This document shows, one piece after another, positions 1 to 5,366 of a DNA stretch of 7,792 nucleotides (position 1 is the first letter of the stretch; every line of letters begins with the position of its first letter). Source of the stretch: an uncultured Anaerotruncus sp. (GTDB lineage Bacteria; Bacillota_A; Clostridia; Oscillospirales; CAG-272); NCBI GenBank assembly GCA_958414155.1, contig CATYWI010000050.1:1-7792 (forward strand), given 5' to 3'. The position numbers and the translations under genes were made by a program. The notes under the pieces were generated by a model, which did not search any database, was not told the DNA's origin, and saw nothing but the letters and a program-made list of their open reading frames with translations.

Positions 1-178
1 CCTCGTCGTCTACCTTGCCCTTGGCGCCGACGCCGATAACGTGCTCGCAGGCATAATTGAGGGAGTCTTCCTTCACCTCTTTGAATTTGGAACCCGGAAC
101 GCCGCACTGAGGGCACTTTTCGGGAGGTGTATCACCTTCGTGAACATAACCGCAAACGGGGCATACAAACTTTTTCAT
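1..178 (-). CDS. Reverse-rubrerythrin / NADH peroxidase-like protein, N-terminal part (runs off left edge)
   Basis: Only the first 59 codons are visible; the rest lies beyond the window. The protein opens with a short rubredoxin-type iron site, C6-P-V-C9-G-Y and C22-P-Q-C25, with 12 residues between the pairs. That spacing is typical of rubrerythrin domains and much shorter than in free rubredoxin. After it comes a segment containing CEHVIGVGAKGKVDDE, like the linker that precedes the four-helix diiron domain in reverse rubrerythrins and proteins annotated NADH peroxidase. Those proteins reduce hydrogen peroxide to water in the cytoplasm with electrons passed through the FeS4 centre; in Clostridium acetobutylicum the reverse rubrerythrins are known members of the PerR regulon. 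The start has an AAGGA ribosome site (189-193) 10 nt upstream, joined by an A-run. The gene begins 44 nt after the perR stop with no terminator between, so an operon with perR is inferred. The diiron domain itself is not seen, so the exact subfamily is open. Confidence 0.82.
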   Translation of the reverse strand, partial: MKKFVCPVCGYVHEGDTPPEKCPQCGVPGSKFKEVKEDSLNYACEHVIGVGAKGKVDDE

Positions 179-222
179 GATTTTTTTTTCCTTGTGGTTC
201 TGATATTTTTTCTGTAATTATT

Positions 223-612
223 TTATTTATTGTTGCATTCACGGCATTTGCCGTAGAAAACGAATGAATGCGACGTAATGTTTACGCCGTATTTTTCTTC
301 AAGCACGCGGTCTATGCCGTCCGTCTCGTCCTCTCCGATGTCGGAAAGACGGCGGCATGAGGTGCAGAAAAAATGATTGTGCGCGCGCGTTTGCGCGTCG
401 TAGCGGACGGTTCCGTCGCCGATGTCCAGCCGTATCGCTTCACCGCACTCGCAAAGTACGCCGAGATTGCGGTAAACTGTGGCAAGGCTTATCTGCGGGA
501 AATCCTTTTTCAGTTCGCTCCAGAGCCATTCGGCGCTCGGGTGGCTGGTGACACTGCACAGAAGCGCCAGAAGCGCGTCGCGCTGCTTTGAATGTTTGAG
601 AACCTGATTCAT
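223..612 (-). CDS. perR: PerR-type Fur-family metal-dependent peroxide-sensing repressor
   Basis: This is a 129-residue Fur-superfamily repressor. The winged-helix DNA-binding part is residues 1-70 (HPSAEWLW, then ISLATVYRNL as recognition helix) and the dimerisation/metal part is 71-129. Aligned by eye to Bacillus subtilis PerR, all five regulatory-metal ligands are kept: H24, D72, H78, H80 and D91 correspond to H37, D85, H91, H93 and D104. The Asp at the last position is characteristic of PerR rather than Fur. The structural zinc cysteines are C83-TS-C86 and C123-RE-C126. The N-terminus is about 10 residues shorter than in B. subtilis. An in-frame start 23 codons further upstream (681) is rejected: it would translate through the promoter and operator into a non-homologous AT-rich stretch, whereas ATG 612 has a GGAG ribosome site. 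An operator in its own promoter suggests autoregulation; the peroxidase-like gene follows 44 nt downstream. PerR rather than Fur, Zur or Mur is the likely identity; peroxide sensing is inferred from the ligands. Confidence 0.88.
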   Translation of the reverse strand: MNQVLKHSKQRDALLALLCSVTSHPSAEWLWSELKKDFPQISLATVYRNLGVLCECGEAIRLDIGDGTVRYDAQTRAHNHFFCTSCRRLSDIGEDETDGIDRVLEEKYGVNITSHSFVFYGKCRECNNK

Positions 613-618
613 TTTTAT

Positions 619-622
619 CTCC
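619..622 (-). promoter_or_regulatory. Ribosome binding site fixing the perR start
   Basis: On the minus strand GGAG lies 6 nt before ATG 612. It lies downstream of the predicted transcription start, whereas the alternative upstream ATG (681) lies inside the -35 box and could not be on the transcript from this promoter. This decides for the 129-residue protein. Confidence 0.75.
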
Positions 623-626
623 AAAT

Positions 627-647
627 TGATAATAACTACTGTTATCA
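627..647 (-). promoter_or_regulatory. Fur/PerR-like operator in the perR promoter
   Basis: The core GATAATAACTACTGTTATC (628-646, plus strand) matches the classical 19-bp Fur box at 13 positions, and the outer TGATAA/TTATCA arms are a perfect 6-bp inverted repeat around a 9-nt centre. It covers the expected transcription start, 6 to 26 nt downstream of the -10 box, a position where bound repressor would block initiation. Because the adjacent regulator has PerR ligands, negative autoregulation is inferred. Confidence 0.75.
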
Positions 648-652
648 TTATT

Positions 653-681
653 ATTATAGCAGATAAAAATGCTATTGTCAA
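653..681 (-). promoter_or_regulatory. perR promoter, consensus sigma-A type
   Basis: On the minus strand TTGACA (676-681) and TATAAT (653-658) are separated by exactly 17 nt: both hexamers and the spacer match the housekeeping consensus. Initiation is expected near 646, inside the operator, about 34 nt before the perR start codon. Confidence 0.88.
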
Positions 682-718
682 CCCCTTGGGGCGAATTTTT
701 TTGATGAAATTTATTCTT

Positions 719-2482
719 TTATTCTATCGGCTCAAAGTCCTCGGCGCCGTGCTTGCAAAGGGGACAGATAAAGTCGTCGGGCAGCCGCTCGCCCTCGTAA
801 ATATACCCGCACACCTTGCACACAAAGCCCTTTTTGCCCTCCGCGGCGGGCTTGGGCTTGACGCTTTTGTGATAGTGGGCGTAGGTCATGCTCTCGCGGT
901 CGGATAAGACGTGCGCCTCGGTAGCATCGCAGATGAACATTCCGTGCGTGCCGAGATCGACGTACTGCACGACGCGAAGCGAAATGTATGAGTTGATATA
1001 TTTATCGAGAACGGCAAGTCCGTTTTTGCTTCTTTCCGGTGCGGACCCGGCAAATTTGAACCGCTCAAACAGAGCAAACGGCGCGTCAACGGTAAGGCAG
1101 TTCACATTCATTAGCCCGGTGCGCTTTATCACGTCATGAGAGTAGTTTCCTTTATTTATAACGACAGAGAGGCGGCAGGGAGTGCTTGTGAGCTGGGAGA
1201 CGGTGTTGACCACAAGCCCGTTGTCACGCACGCCGTCGTTTGACGTTACGACATACAGTCCATAGCCTATGCTGCGGAACGCTGCCGGGTCGGTGCCGAC
1301 CTCTGCCGAGGCGCGGCGGACGAGCCATTCTTCGCACAGTTCGCGCGCCAGTGCATCCGCCGCTGCGGTGCTTTCGTCGTTCATCGCCGAGATAATGCGG
1401 ACGGTGTTGCCGGCAAATTCAAGGTCGGCGGCGTCCGCAAGCATGTCGCGCATGACCTTTGCGGCGCGCGGCGCCCAGGAGCCGTTTTCTATCAGCCCGA
1501 TTTTGCGGCGGCAAAAGCCACGCTCGGTCAGGTGGCTGATGAATTCCCGCATCTGCGGAAAAACACCGGCGTTGTAGGTGGTGGAGGCAAGCACGAGAGT
1601 GCTGTATCTGAATGCATCGGCAACGGCGGCGGACATATCCGACCGCGCGAGGTCGTAAAGCACCACAGCAGGGCAGCCGTAATCGCGCATTTTTTCGGCA
1701 ACGAGCCGCGCGGCGCGCTCGGTATTTCCGTAGACCGAGGTGTAGGCGATCACCGTGCCCTCCTCCTCCGGCTCATAGGAAGCCCATGTGCGGTAAAGTC
1801 CGACGTAGTAGTCGATCCCGCTGTTCAGCACCGGACCGTGCAGGGGGCATATCACGCGGATGTCAAGTCCCGCCGCCTTGTCGAGCAGGGCGTTTACCTG
1901 CTTGCCGTACTTGCCGACAATGCCGATGTAGTAGCGCCGCGCCTCGTCGCGCCAGTCGGAGGCGGCATCGGGAGTGCCGAATCTGCCGAAGGCGTCGGCG
2001 GAGAAGAGCACGCCCTCCGATGCCTCGTAGCTCACGGCGACCTCGGGCCAGTGGACCATCGGTGCAGTGACGAAGGTGAGCGTGTGGGCGCCGAGGGAGA
2101 GGGTGTCGCCGTCGCGCACGGCAAGGCGGGAGTCCGCAAAATCGACTCCGAAAAACTGGCGCATCATGCGGAACGCCGCATCGGTGGCTACCACGGTGGC
2201 TTCCGGGTAAACGGACATGAACGATGCGATATTTGCGGAGTGGTCCGGCTCCATGTGGTGAACGACAAGATAGTCGGGGCGGCGGCCGCCGAGAGAAGCG
2301 CGGATGTTTGCCAGCCACTCCGCGCCGAAGTGCGCGTCAACCGTGTCCATCACCGCGATTTTTTCGTCGATTATTATATATGAATTGTAGGATATGCCCT
2401 CGGGCACACGGTACTGACCCTCAAAAAGATCTGTCACGCGGTCGTTTACGCCTACATAGAGAATGCTGTCCGAAATTTTCAT
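719..2482 (-). CDS. Four-domain flavodiiron protein (FprA-like, with flavin reductase and rubredoxin domains)
   Basis: A 587-residue cytoplasmic flavodiiron protein, about 190 residues longer than the minimal two-domain form. Domains in order: metallo-beta-lactamase-like diiron core (about 1-240), flavodoxin FMN domain (about 242-390, phosphate loop TSVYGNT at 248-254), flavin-reductase-like domain (about 400-540, starting FRSIGYGLYVVTS) and a C-terminal rubredoxin-like domain (552-587). All diiron ligands are present: H76, E78, D80 and H81 in HMEPDH, then H144, D163 and H215. The rubredoxin cysteines are C555/C558 and C573/C576, 14 residues apart, a short rubrerythrin-style knuckle. Family members reduce O2 to water and/or NO to N2O; the extra domains should allow electrons to pass from NAD(P)H through flavin and FeS4 to the diiron site in one polypeptide. 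The start has AGGAG (2490-2494) 7 nt upstream. It has its own promoter and operator; no convincing terminator separates it from perR, so some read-through is possible. O2 reduction is favoured over NO reduction because of the PerR context, which is inference. Confidence 0.93.
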   Translation of the reverse strand: MKISDSILYVGVNDRVTDLFEGQYRVPEGISYNSYIIIDEKIAVMDTVDAHFGAEWLANIRASLGGRRPDYLVVHHMEPDHSANIASFMSVYPEATVVATDAAFRMMRQFFGVDFADSRLAVRDGDTLSLGAHTLTFVTAPMVHWPEVAVSYEASEGVLFSADAFGRFGTPDAASDWRDEARRYYIGIVGKYGKQVNALLDKAAGLDIRVICPLHGPVLNSGIDYYVGLYRTWASYEPEEEGTVIAYTSVYGNTERAARLVAEKMRDYGCPAVVLYDLARSDMSAAVADAFRYSTLVLASTTYNAGVFPQMREFISHLTERGFCRRKIGLIENGSWAPRAAKVMRDMLADAADLEFAGNTVRIISAMNDESTAAADALARELCEEWLVRRASAEVGTDPAAFRSIGYGLYVVTSNDGVRDNGLVVNTVSQLTSTPCRLSVVINKGNYSHDVIKRTGLMNVNCLTVDAPFALFERFKFAGSAPERSKNGLAVLDKYINSYISLRVVQYVDLGTHGMFICDATEAHVLSDRESMTYAHYHKSVKPKPAAEGKKGFVCKVCGYIYEGERLPDDFICPLCKHGAEDFEPIE

Positions 2483-2522
2483 TGTTTTGCTCCTGTGTTC
2501 TGATTTTGAATTGAATTAATAA

Positions 2523-2537
2523 CAATAATGATTATCA
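2523..2537 (-). promoter_or_regulatory. Fur/PerR-like operator in the flavodiiron promoter
   Basis: CAATAATGATTATCA (plus strand) matches 12 of the 14 fixed positions of the 7-1-7 Fur-family palindrome TGATAATNATTATCA. It begins 9 nt downstream of the -10 box and covers or directly follows the predicted transcription start, the same placement as the operator before perR. Repression by the adjacent PerR-like protein is inferred. Confidence 0.75.
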
Positions 2538-2545
2538 CTATTGAT

Positions 2546-2574
2546 ATTATAGCACGCCGGGCGCTGCTTGTCAA
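2546..2574 (-). promoter_or_regulatory. Flavodiiron gene promoter, consensus sigma-A type with A/T tract upstream
   Basis: On the minus strand TTGACA (2569-2574) and TATAAT (2546-2551) are 17 nt apart, a perfect consensus. Immediately upstream on the same strand, at 2578-2593, is an A/T-only stretch of A-runs around TAT, resembling an UP element that contacts the RNA polymerase alpha subunit. A very strong promoter covered by an operator suggests a gene that is off at rest and strongly induced when repression is lifted. Confidence 0.88.
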
Positions 2575-2629
2575 GAGTTTTTTTATATTTTTTGCGGAGA
2601 AAAAAGAAAATATGCGGAGCTTGAGAGAG

Positions 2630-2731
2630 TGAGGTGGATTTCCGCTGACGCGGTATGAGGGATATATCGCTATCGCGATATGATATCCGCTGCGCGGGTG
2701 TGCGGTAGATTTCCGCTTGCGGAAATCCTCA
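2630..2731. repeat. Palindrome-rich intergenic element (MITE/REP-like)
   Basis: A ~102-bp segment bounded by a perfect 10-bp inverted pair, GGATTTCCGC (2636-2645) and GCGGAAATCC (2719-2728), with TGAG and CTCA as outermost bases. Inside are four consecutive small stem-loops: CCGC/GCGG (2642-2653), ATATCGC/GCGATAT (2664-2681), ATCCGC/GCGGGT with one G-T pair (2685-2699), and GATTTCCG/CGGAAATC (2708-2727). The decamer GATTTCCGCT also occurs as a direct repeat (2637-2646 and 2708-2717). No open frame of interest and no clear target-site duplication. The layout resembles non-autonomous palindromic elements scattered between genes in many gut Clostridia; that comparison is from general impression, and only one copy is in this window. 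Confidence 0.6.
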
Positions 2732-2745
2732 TTCATTCTTCGTAG

Positions 2746-2781
2746 AAACAAAAAACAGGGAGCAGGTATAAACCTGCTCTC
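2746..2781 (-). terminator. Isolated intrinsic terminator-like hairpin
   Basis: GAGCAGGT (2760-2767) and ACCTGCTC (2772-2779) form a perfect 8-bp stem with a 4-nt loop, extendable by a G-T and a G-C pair to 10 bp. Read on the minus strand it is followed after 2 nt by six T residues (2755-2750) and a further T-run, a good rho-independent signature. On the plus strand the tail is only CATTTTAT, so it is weaker there. No gene ends at it; it may insulate the flavodiiron promoter from antisense transcription arising in the sugar-operon control region. Confidence 0.6.
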
Positions 2782-2814
2782 ATTTTATGGGTGCGTTACT
2801 TCATTTTCTGAAGA

Positions 2815-3024
2815 AACTTAAGACGTGAAATATGATATAAACCTGTACTTACTTCGCCGACAAGTTCCCCCATGTTCAGATGTAACTAAAGACATGTAGT
2901 AGATAAGACTCTGTACTAACTTCACGGTCGGGGTATGAAGATACAAATCTGCACAAACGTCACCCGAGAACAAAAAAAGTCCGGCGTTTCACTAAATATG
3001 ACTTGAAATTCCGCACTAATTGTC
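2815..3024 (+). repeat. Four degenerate repeats upstream of and within the sugar-operon promoter
   Basis: Two longer units, 2815-2859 and 2884-2927, agree at about 33 of 45 aligned positions, beginning AACTTAAGAC / AACTAAAGAC and containing CTGTACTTAC / CTGTACTAAC. Two shorter units carry the same core: CTGCACAAAC (2949-2958) and CCGCACTAAT (3011-3020). The shared core is CYGYACWAAY or close to it. Core starts are 68, 38 and 62 nt apart. The last core lies exactly between the -35 and -10 boxes of the plus-strand promoter. They could be binding sites for an unseen regulator of the sugar operon or remnants of local duplication. Apart from these units, 2788-3002 shows nothing else: no open frame with a ribosome site and no tRNA fold. 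Confidence 0.45.
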
Positions 3025-3031
3025 TTATAAT
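3003..3031 (+). promoter_or_regulatory. Sugar-operon promoter
   Basis: TTGAAA (3003-3008, five of six consensus bases) and TATAAT (3026-3031, perfect) are 17 nt apart. Transcription should start near 3038, giving a leader of about 80 nt before the TIM-barrel gene. This is the only strong plus-strand promoter found before that gene. Confidence 0.78.
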
Positions 3032-3033
3032 AT

Positions 3034-3047
3034 TAATTGAACAATTA
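3034..3047 (+). promoter_or_regulatory. 14-bp palindrome at the predicted start of transcription, candidate operator
   Basis: TAATTGAACAATTA is a near-perfect palindrome (TAATTG/CAATTA around two A's) starting 3 nt after the -10 box. Its position mirrors that of the PerR-like operators on the other strand, but its sequence does not match the Fur-family consensus. A repressor specific for the sugar operon could bind here; the protein is not encoded in this window. AT-rich composition makes chance occurrence possible. Confidence 0.4.
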
Positions 3048-3050
3048 TAG

Positions 3051-3096
3051 CTTGGCGCGGCGGGCGAAAATGCTTCCGCAAAATATGCGCGCCGAG
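3051..3096 (+). promoter_or_regulatory. GC-rich leader hairpin of the sugar operon
   Basis: CTTGGCGCG (3051-3059) can pair with CGCGCCGAG (3088-3096) over 9 bp with one G-T pair, closing a 28-nt loop. It sits about 13 nt after the predicted transcript start and ends 10 nt before the AGGTG ribosome site (3107-3111), leaving that site free. There is no T-run, so it is not a terminator. It may stabilise the 5' end of the mRNA. It matches no riboswitch class I recognise. Confidence 0.45.
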
Positions 3097-3118
3097 GTGA
3101 AAGGATAGGTGAAAAATC

Positions 3119-3934
3119 ATGTCACTTCCCGTTGCTATTCAGGTGTATTCTGTCCGTAAGGACGCAGAGGCAGATCTTCCCGGTACCCTCCGTAAGATCC
3201 GCGATATGGGATATGACGGCGTTGAGTTTGCCGGACTTTACGGTCATACCGCCGCAGAGGTAAAGGCAATGTGCGCCGAGGTCGGACTTACCCCCATTTC
3301 CGCCCATGTTCCCTTTGTGGATATGCTCAAGGACCCGTGGGGTGTTCTCTCGCAGTACGCGGAGATCGGCTGCAAATACGTTGCCGTGCCCTATCTTATT
3401 CCGGAGCATCGTCCCGGCACACCCAACTTTGAGTACGTTGTCGCGTTTATCGAGATAATCGCAAAGGCGGCAAAGAAGCTCGGTATGCAGATGCTCTACC
3501 ACAACCACGATTTTGAATTCATGAAGCTGGACGGCAAGTACGCTCTCGATATCCTTTACGAGACAGTCCCCGCCGACCTGCTCAAGACAGAGCTTGACGT
3601 CTGCTGGGTCAACGTCGGCGGCGAAGAGCCTGCCGCATACCTGCGCAAATATGCGGGACGCGCTCCCGTTGTGCATCTGAAGGACTTCTTCGGCGAAAAG
3701 AGCGACGATATGTACGAGCTTATCGGGATAGACCGTAAAGCCCCCAAGCGTCCCTCCGGCTTTGAGTTCCGCCCCGTCGGCGCAGGACTTCAGAACTTCC
3801 CCGAGATAATCAAAGCGGCAGAGGATGCCGGAAGCGAGTGGCTCATCGTTGAGCAGGATCAGCCATCCATGGGACTTACACCTATGGAGTGCGCAGAAAA
3901 GAGCCGCTCATACCTTAAGTCGATAGGCGTATGA
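3119..3934 (+). CDS. Xylose-isomerase-like TIM-barrel sugar isomerase/epimerase
   Basis: A 271-residue cytoplasmic protein of the AP-endonuclease-2/xylose-isomerase-like TIM-barrel family (YcjR/IolE type), of usual length and without a signal peptide. Seen in order: IQVYSVRKD (7-15, first strand), GVEFAGLYGH (34-43), LYHNHDFEF (126-134), TELDVCWVNVGG (157-168), VVHLKDF (184-190) and WLIVEQDQ (241-248). The four residues expected to hold the divalent metal are probably E133, D160, H186 and E245. Relatives isomerise, epimerise or dehydrate sugars, inositols and keto-sugars; the substrate here is not evident. Start ATG 3119 has AGGTG 7 nt upstream. It is the first gene of the operon, its stop overlaps the lipoprotein start by 4 nt (ATGA), and a Gfo/Idh/MocA dehydrogenase lies two genes on. 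That pairing recurs in catabolic loci where a sugar is oxidised to a keto form and rearranged. Family confident, reaction not. Confidence 0.9.
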   Translation: MSLPVAIQVYSVRKDAEADLPGTLRKIRDMGYDGVEFAGLYGHTAAEVKAMCAEVGLTPISAHVPFVDMLKDPWGVLSQYAEIGCKYVAVPYLIPEHRPGTPNFEYVVAFIEIIAKAAKKLGMQMLYHNHDFEFMKLDGKYALDILYETVPADLLKTELDVCWVNVGGEEPAAYLRKYAGRAPVVHLKDFFGEKSDDMYELIGIDRKAPKRPSGFEFRPVGAGLQNFPEIIKAAEDAGSEWLIVEQDQPSMGLTPMECAEKSRSYLKSIGV

Positions 3935-5328
3935 AACTCCGGCTAAGGCTCGGCGCCATGCTGCTTGCAATCCTGACGGCAGCCGCATTGCTTGTGGGCT
4001 GCTCCACCGGGAACGAAGGCGGTAACAGCGGATCGGGCGATACGGTCGTCACGGAACAGCCGGACGAAAGACTTGACCTTGCCGTGTATTCGCTCATACG
4101 CCCCGACCGCTCGTCGGGCTACCTGACAGATGCATTCCGCGGACTGAGAAATAATATACGCGAACGTTTTGGCATCGATATGACGGTATCCGACGACTGG
4201 CTGCTTGAGGGCGATTATGACTCGGAGCGCGTTGCGGCGCTGCCCGAGGTGCTTATCGGGGATGTCAACCGTCCGGAGGCAAAAAAAGCCGCCGAGGGCA
4301 TCGACAAAAACGAATGGCGGATAAGCAGAGCAGGCGCGAAGATAGTTATCTCCGGCGGCTCCGAGTTTGCGCTCGGAGCGGCAATGAACGCCTTCTTTGA
4401 GGCGCTTGCCGGCGCGGAGAAGACAGACGGCGGTAAGCTGCTGTTTGCACCCGCGGAGCTTTCCGGCGCCGTGAATACACAGTATCTTGTCGGACTTGCC
4501 GACCAGAAGAATTCCACCGTGCGCGTGTGCGACCTTGTGGACGGAAGCATTTCGGTGGCGGATTCGATATGGAGCTATAAATACGAATATTACAATATTG
4601 CCGATACGCGCCTGCGCGAATATAACGGGCGCGAGGTCGTTCTTGCCGCCTACGGCGGTAATTCGGCAAGCATGGTATCGTTTGACGACAAAAAAGAGGT
4701 GCTCTGGCGCACCGATTCAACTGCCTCGAACCCGCATGCATGCGAGCTGATCCCCTGCGGCGTTATAGCCGTTGCCGCTTCAAACGGCGGCGAGGTCCGC
4801 TTTTTTGACGCGGCGGGAGACGGAACAAGCTATGTTTCGGCAAAGCTCACGGATTCGCACGGTCTTTTGTGGGATCCGACCGCAGGCGTGCTGTGGGCTG
4901 TGGGCGACAATGTGCTTACGGCTTATGAGATTACGCTTGAGGGCGGCAGGATAACGGTCAATGAGCGCACAGATCTCCGCACGGTCATTCCGAGCGGCGG
5001 AGCGCACGACCTGCAACCGTATTACGGAGACAGCGACCGTATGTGGATAACTACCGTCTCGGCGGTCTATGTGTATTCAAAGTCCGCAGGGCAGTTCCTT
5101 AGGGATTACCCCGGAAGCGACAAGATAATGCGCAAGAGCGTAAAGGGAATCGGCAATTTTGACGACGGCAGTGTGGTGCTTATCACCCCCGACGGCGGCT
5201 TCAGGTCGTGGACGGGCAAGTCCGTTGACTTTTACGTCCTTGCCGACGGCACGTATTCGTACATTAAGGCAGATTCCGCAGACGGCGGCTTTTATAAGGT
5301 CCGCGTGTGGAATAAAAATTATCAGTAA
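3931..5328 (+). CDS. Exported lipoprotein: glycosidase-accessory-like domain plus beta-propeller (DUF6528-like)
   Basis: A 465-residue lipoprotein. Residues 1-24 form a lipoprotein signal peptide: KLRLRLR-type positive start, hydrophobic core, lipobox L-V-G-C with C24 to be lipidated, then a Gly/Ser-rich tether to about residue 45. Residues ~48-175 look like the alpha/beta domain found N-terminal to some glycosidases (GH67/GH20 type): VLIGDVNRPEA at 107-117, then EWRIS and IVISGGSEFALGAAMNAFFEAL. Residues ~183-465 show regular beta-hairpin repeats of a propeller: NPHACELIPCGVIAVAAS, SHGLLWDPTAGVLWAVG, AHDLQPYYGDSDRMWIT, GIGNFDDGSVVLIT. This resembles, from memory, the uncharacterised DUF6528 family. 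H269, H310 and H359 fall at the same point of successive blades. Start overlaps the previous stop by ATGA and has only a weak ribosome site, so translation is probably coupled. Ile codon ATA is frequent, unlike the flanking dehydrogenase. Role is unknown: a surface saccharide-binding or -cleaving protein is the best inference. Confidence 0.8.
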   Translation: MKLRLRLGAMLLAILTAAALLVGCSTGNEGGNSGSGDTVVTEQPDERLDLAVYSLIRPDRSSGYLTDAFRGLRNNIRERFGIDMTVSDDWLLEGDYDSERVAALPEVLIGDVNRPEAKKAAEGIDKNEWRISRAGAKIVISGGSEFALGAAMNAFFEALAGAEKTDGGKLLFAPAELSGAVNTQYLVGLADQKNSTVRVCDLVDGSISVADSIWSYKYEYYNIADTRLREYNGREVVLAAYGGNSASMVSFDDKKEVLWRTDSTASNPHACELIPCGVIAVAASNGGEVRFFDAAGDGTSYVSAKLTDSHGLLWDPTAGVLWAVGDNVLTAYEITLEGGRITVNERTDLRTVIPSGGAHDLQPYYGDSDRMWITTVSAVYVYSKSAGQFLRDYPGSDKIMRKSVKGIGNFDDGSVVLITPDGGFRSWTGKSVDFYVLADGTYSYIKADSADGGFYKVRVWNKNYQ

Positions 5329-5366
5329 ACTTATTTGATCAAAAAATCATACCGGAGGAAAAAACA

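Noticed and set aside
613..681. Upstream extension of the perR reading frame to a start at 681
   Set aside because: It would include the promoter and operator, lacks a ribosome site, and adds an Ile-rich stretch with no counterpart in the Fur family; ATG 612 has GGAG 6 nt upstream.
682..700. CCCC/GGGG mini-hairpin followed by T's as a terminator between flavodiiron and perR genes
   Set aside because: The T-run follows on the plus strand, but both flanking genes are on the minus strand, and the stem is only about 4-5 bp with a 2-nt loop; it also abuts the perR -35 box.
1532..2383. 283-residue open frame antisense to the flavodiiron gene
   Set aside because: GC-rich shadow of a gene with all catalytic motifs intact; composition rich in Gly, Val, His and Arg without domain features.
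2479..2751. 90-residue open frame on the minus strand across the flavodiiron promoter
   Set aside because: It reads through the palindromic element, the promoter and the operator, has no ribosome site and no recognisable protein features.
2788..3002. tRNA or decayed protein gene in the divergent gap
   Set aside because: No cloverleaf arms or CCA end, and stops occur often in all frames with no recognisable family fragment.
2815..3024. CRISPR array
   Set aside because: The repeats are degenerate, irregularly spaced and differ in length; no conserved repeat with unique spacers and no cas gene is present.
3038..3118. Known riboswitch or T-box in the sugar-operon leader
   Set aside because: The leader is only about 80 nt, has a single simple stem, and shows none of the conserved motifs of riboswitch or T-box classes that I recognise.
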